From NCBI GenBank assembly GCA_029261035.1, contig JAJDCD010000006.1:1-64000 (forward strand): a DNA stretch of 64,000 bases, in the 5' to 3' direction. A program made the translations under genes and the position numbers. This document shows positions 63,984 to 64,000 of this stretch, one piece after another. Under the pieces are notes generated by a model, which worked only from the letters and a program-made list of their open reading frames with translations, was not told the origin of the DNA and ran no database searches. Numbering within the stretch: position 1 is the first letter of the stretch; every line of letters starts with the position of its first letter. Source of the stretch: Candidatus Omnitrophota bacterium. Its GTDB lineage: Bacteria > Omnitrophota > Omnitrophia > Omnitrophales > JACROU01.

Positions 63984-64000
63984 ATGAGCCAGAAATCAAA
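63984..64000 (+). CDS. Start of a gene cut by the window edge, probably pyrD
   Basis: ATG 63984 (MSQKS, then the window ends) with GGAATT upstream. Identity is inferred only from context: pyrD normally follows pyrK. The sequence itself does not show the function. Confidence 0.35.

Noticed and set aside
1-64000. CRISPR arrays, insertion sequences, prophage genes, toxin-antitoxin pairs
   Set aside because: No repeat-spacer series, transposase, integrase or toxin-like pair was seen on either strand. The only repeat element is at the pyrK 3' end.

Overview
The window is chromosomal DNA from an AT-rich, Gram-negative (diderm) bacterium. Lipid A genes (lpxC-fabZ fusion, lpxA, lpxI, lpxB, msbA), bamA, skp and surA demonstrate an LPS-type outer membrane. 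SpoVG, GatCAB plus tRNA-Gln, zinc-type S14, S4 and adenylate kinase, an LpxC-FabZ fusion and the absence of rpmD (L30) from the spc cluster do not fit Enterobacteria or Firmicutes. I infer a deep-branching lineage such as Omnitrophota or a relative in the PVC/Elusimicrobia neighbourhood. This is inference from gene content, not a phylogeny.

Layout. 1-15.8 kb: end of tuf, then one unbroken S10-spc-alpha ribosomal superoperon (rpsJ to rplQ) that includes secY, adk, map, infA and rpoA. Many spacers are 0-20 nt, the longest is 42 nt, and several proteins carry Lys/Glu-rich tails. 15.8-22 kb: an aspartate-type aminotransferase, a shortened Mfd translocase, then surA-pdxA-rsmA. 22-30.3 kb: gatCAB, ctpA, a divergent polysaccharide deacetylase, tsaD, mgtC and hisG. 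30.3-41.6 kb: a 32-residue bS22/mS38-like protein, ispE, spoVG, a strong terminator, tRNA-Gln(UUG), clpX, two sugar ABC permeases, glmU, prs, rplY, pth, rpsF, ssb, rplI and dnaB. 41.7-54.8 kb: envelope biogenesis: bamA, skp, lpxC-fabZ, lpxA, lpxI, a sigma54 activator and a receiver protein; lpxB and a Gfo/Idh oxidoreductase on the opposite strand; then msbA and a Bax-inhibitor-1 family protein. 54.8-64 kb: a pyrimidine operon (pyrR, pyrB, pyrC, carA, carB, a DUF962 protein, pyrK and probably the start of pyrD).

The genes are mostly housekeeping and form coherent modules: translation, amidotransferase charging of tRNA-Gln, outer-membrane assembly and lipid A synthesis, and de novo UMP synthesis. 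No CRISPR array, insertion sequence, phage or toxin system is visible.

The most interesting signals are regulatory or architectural. The pyr leader has a consensus promoter, a hairpin with the CNGNGA hexaloop of PyrR-binding RNAs, a 26-codon leader ORF whose Shine-Dalgarno lies in that hairpin, and an intrinsic terminator overlapping the end of the leader ORF. Other points are a mini-Mfd without UvrA-binding and C-terminal autoinhibitory domains, a SpoVG with an inserted zinc ribbon, a terminator-like hairpin in the msbA leader, a sigma54 activator inside the lipid A cluster, and a palindromic repeat element between pyrK and the next gene.
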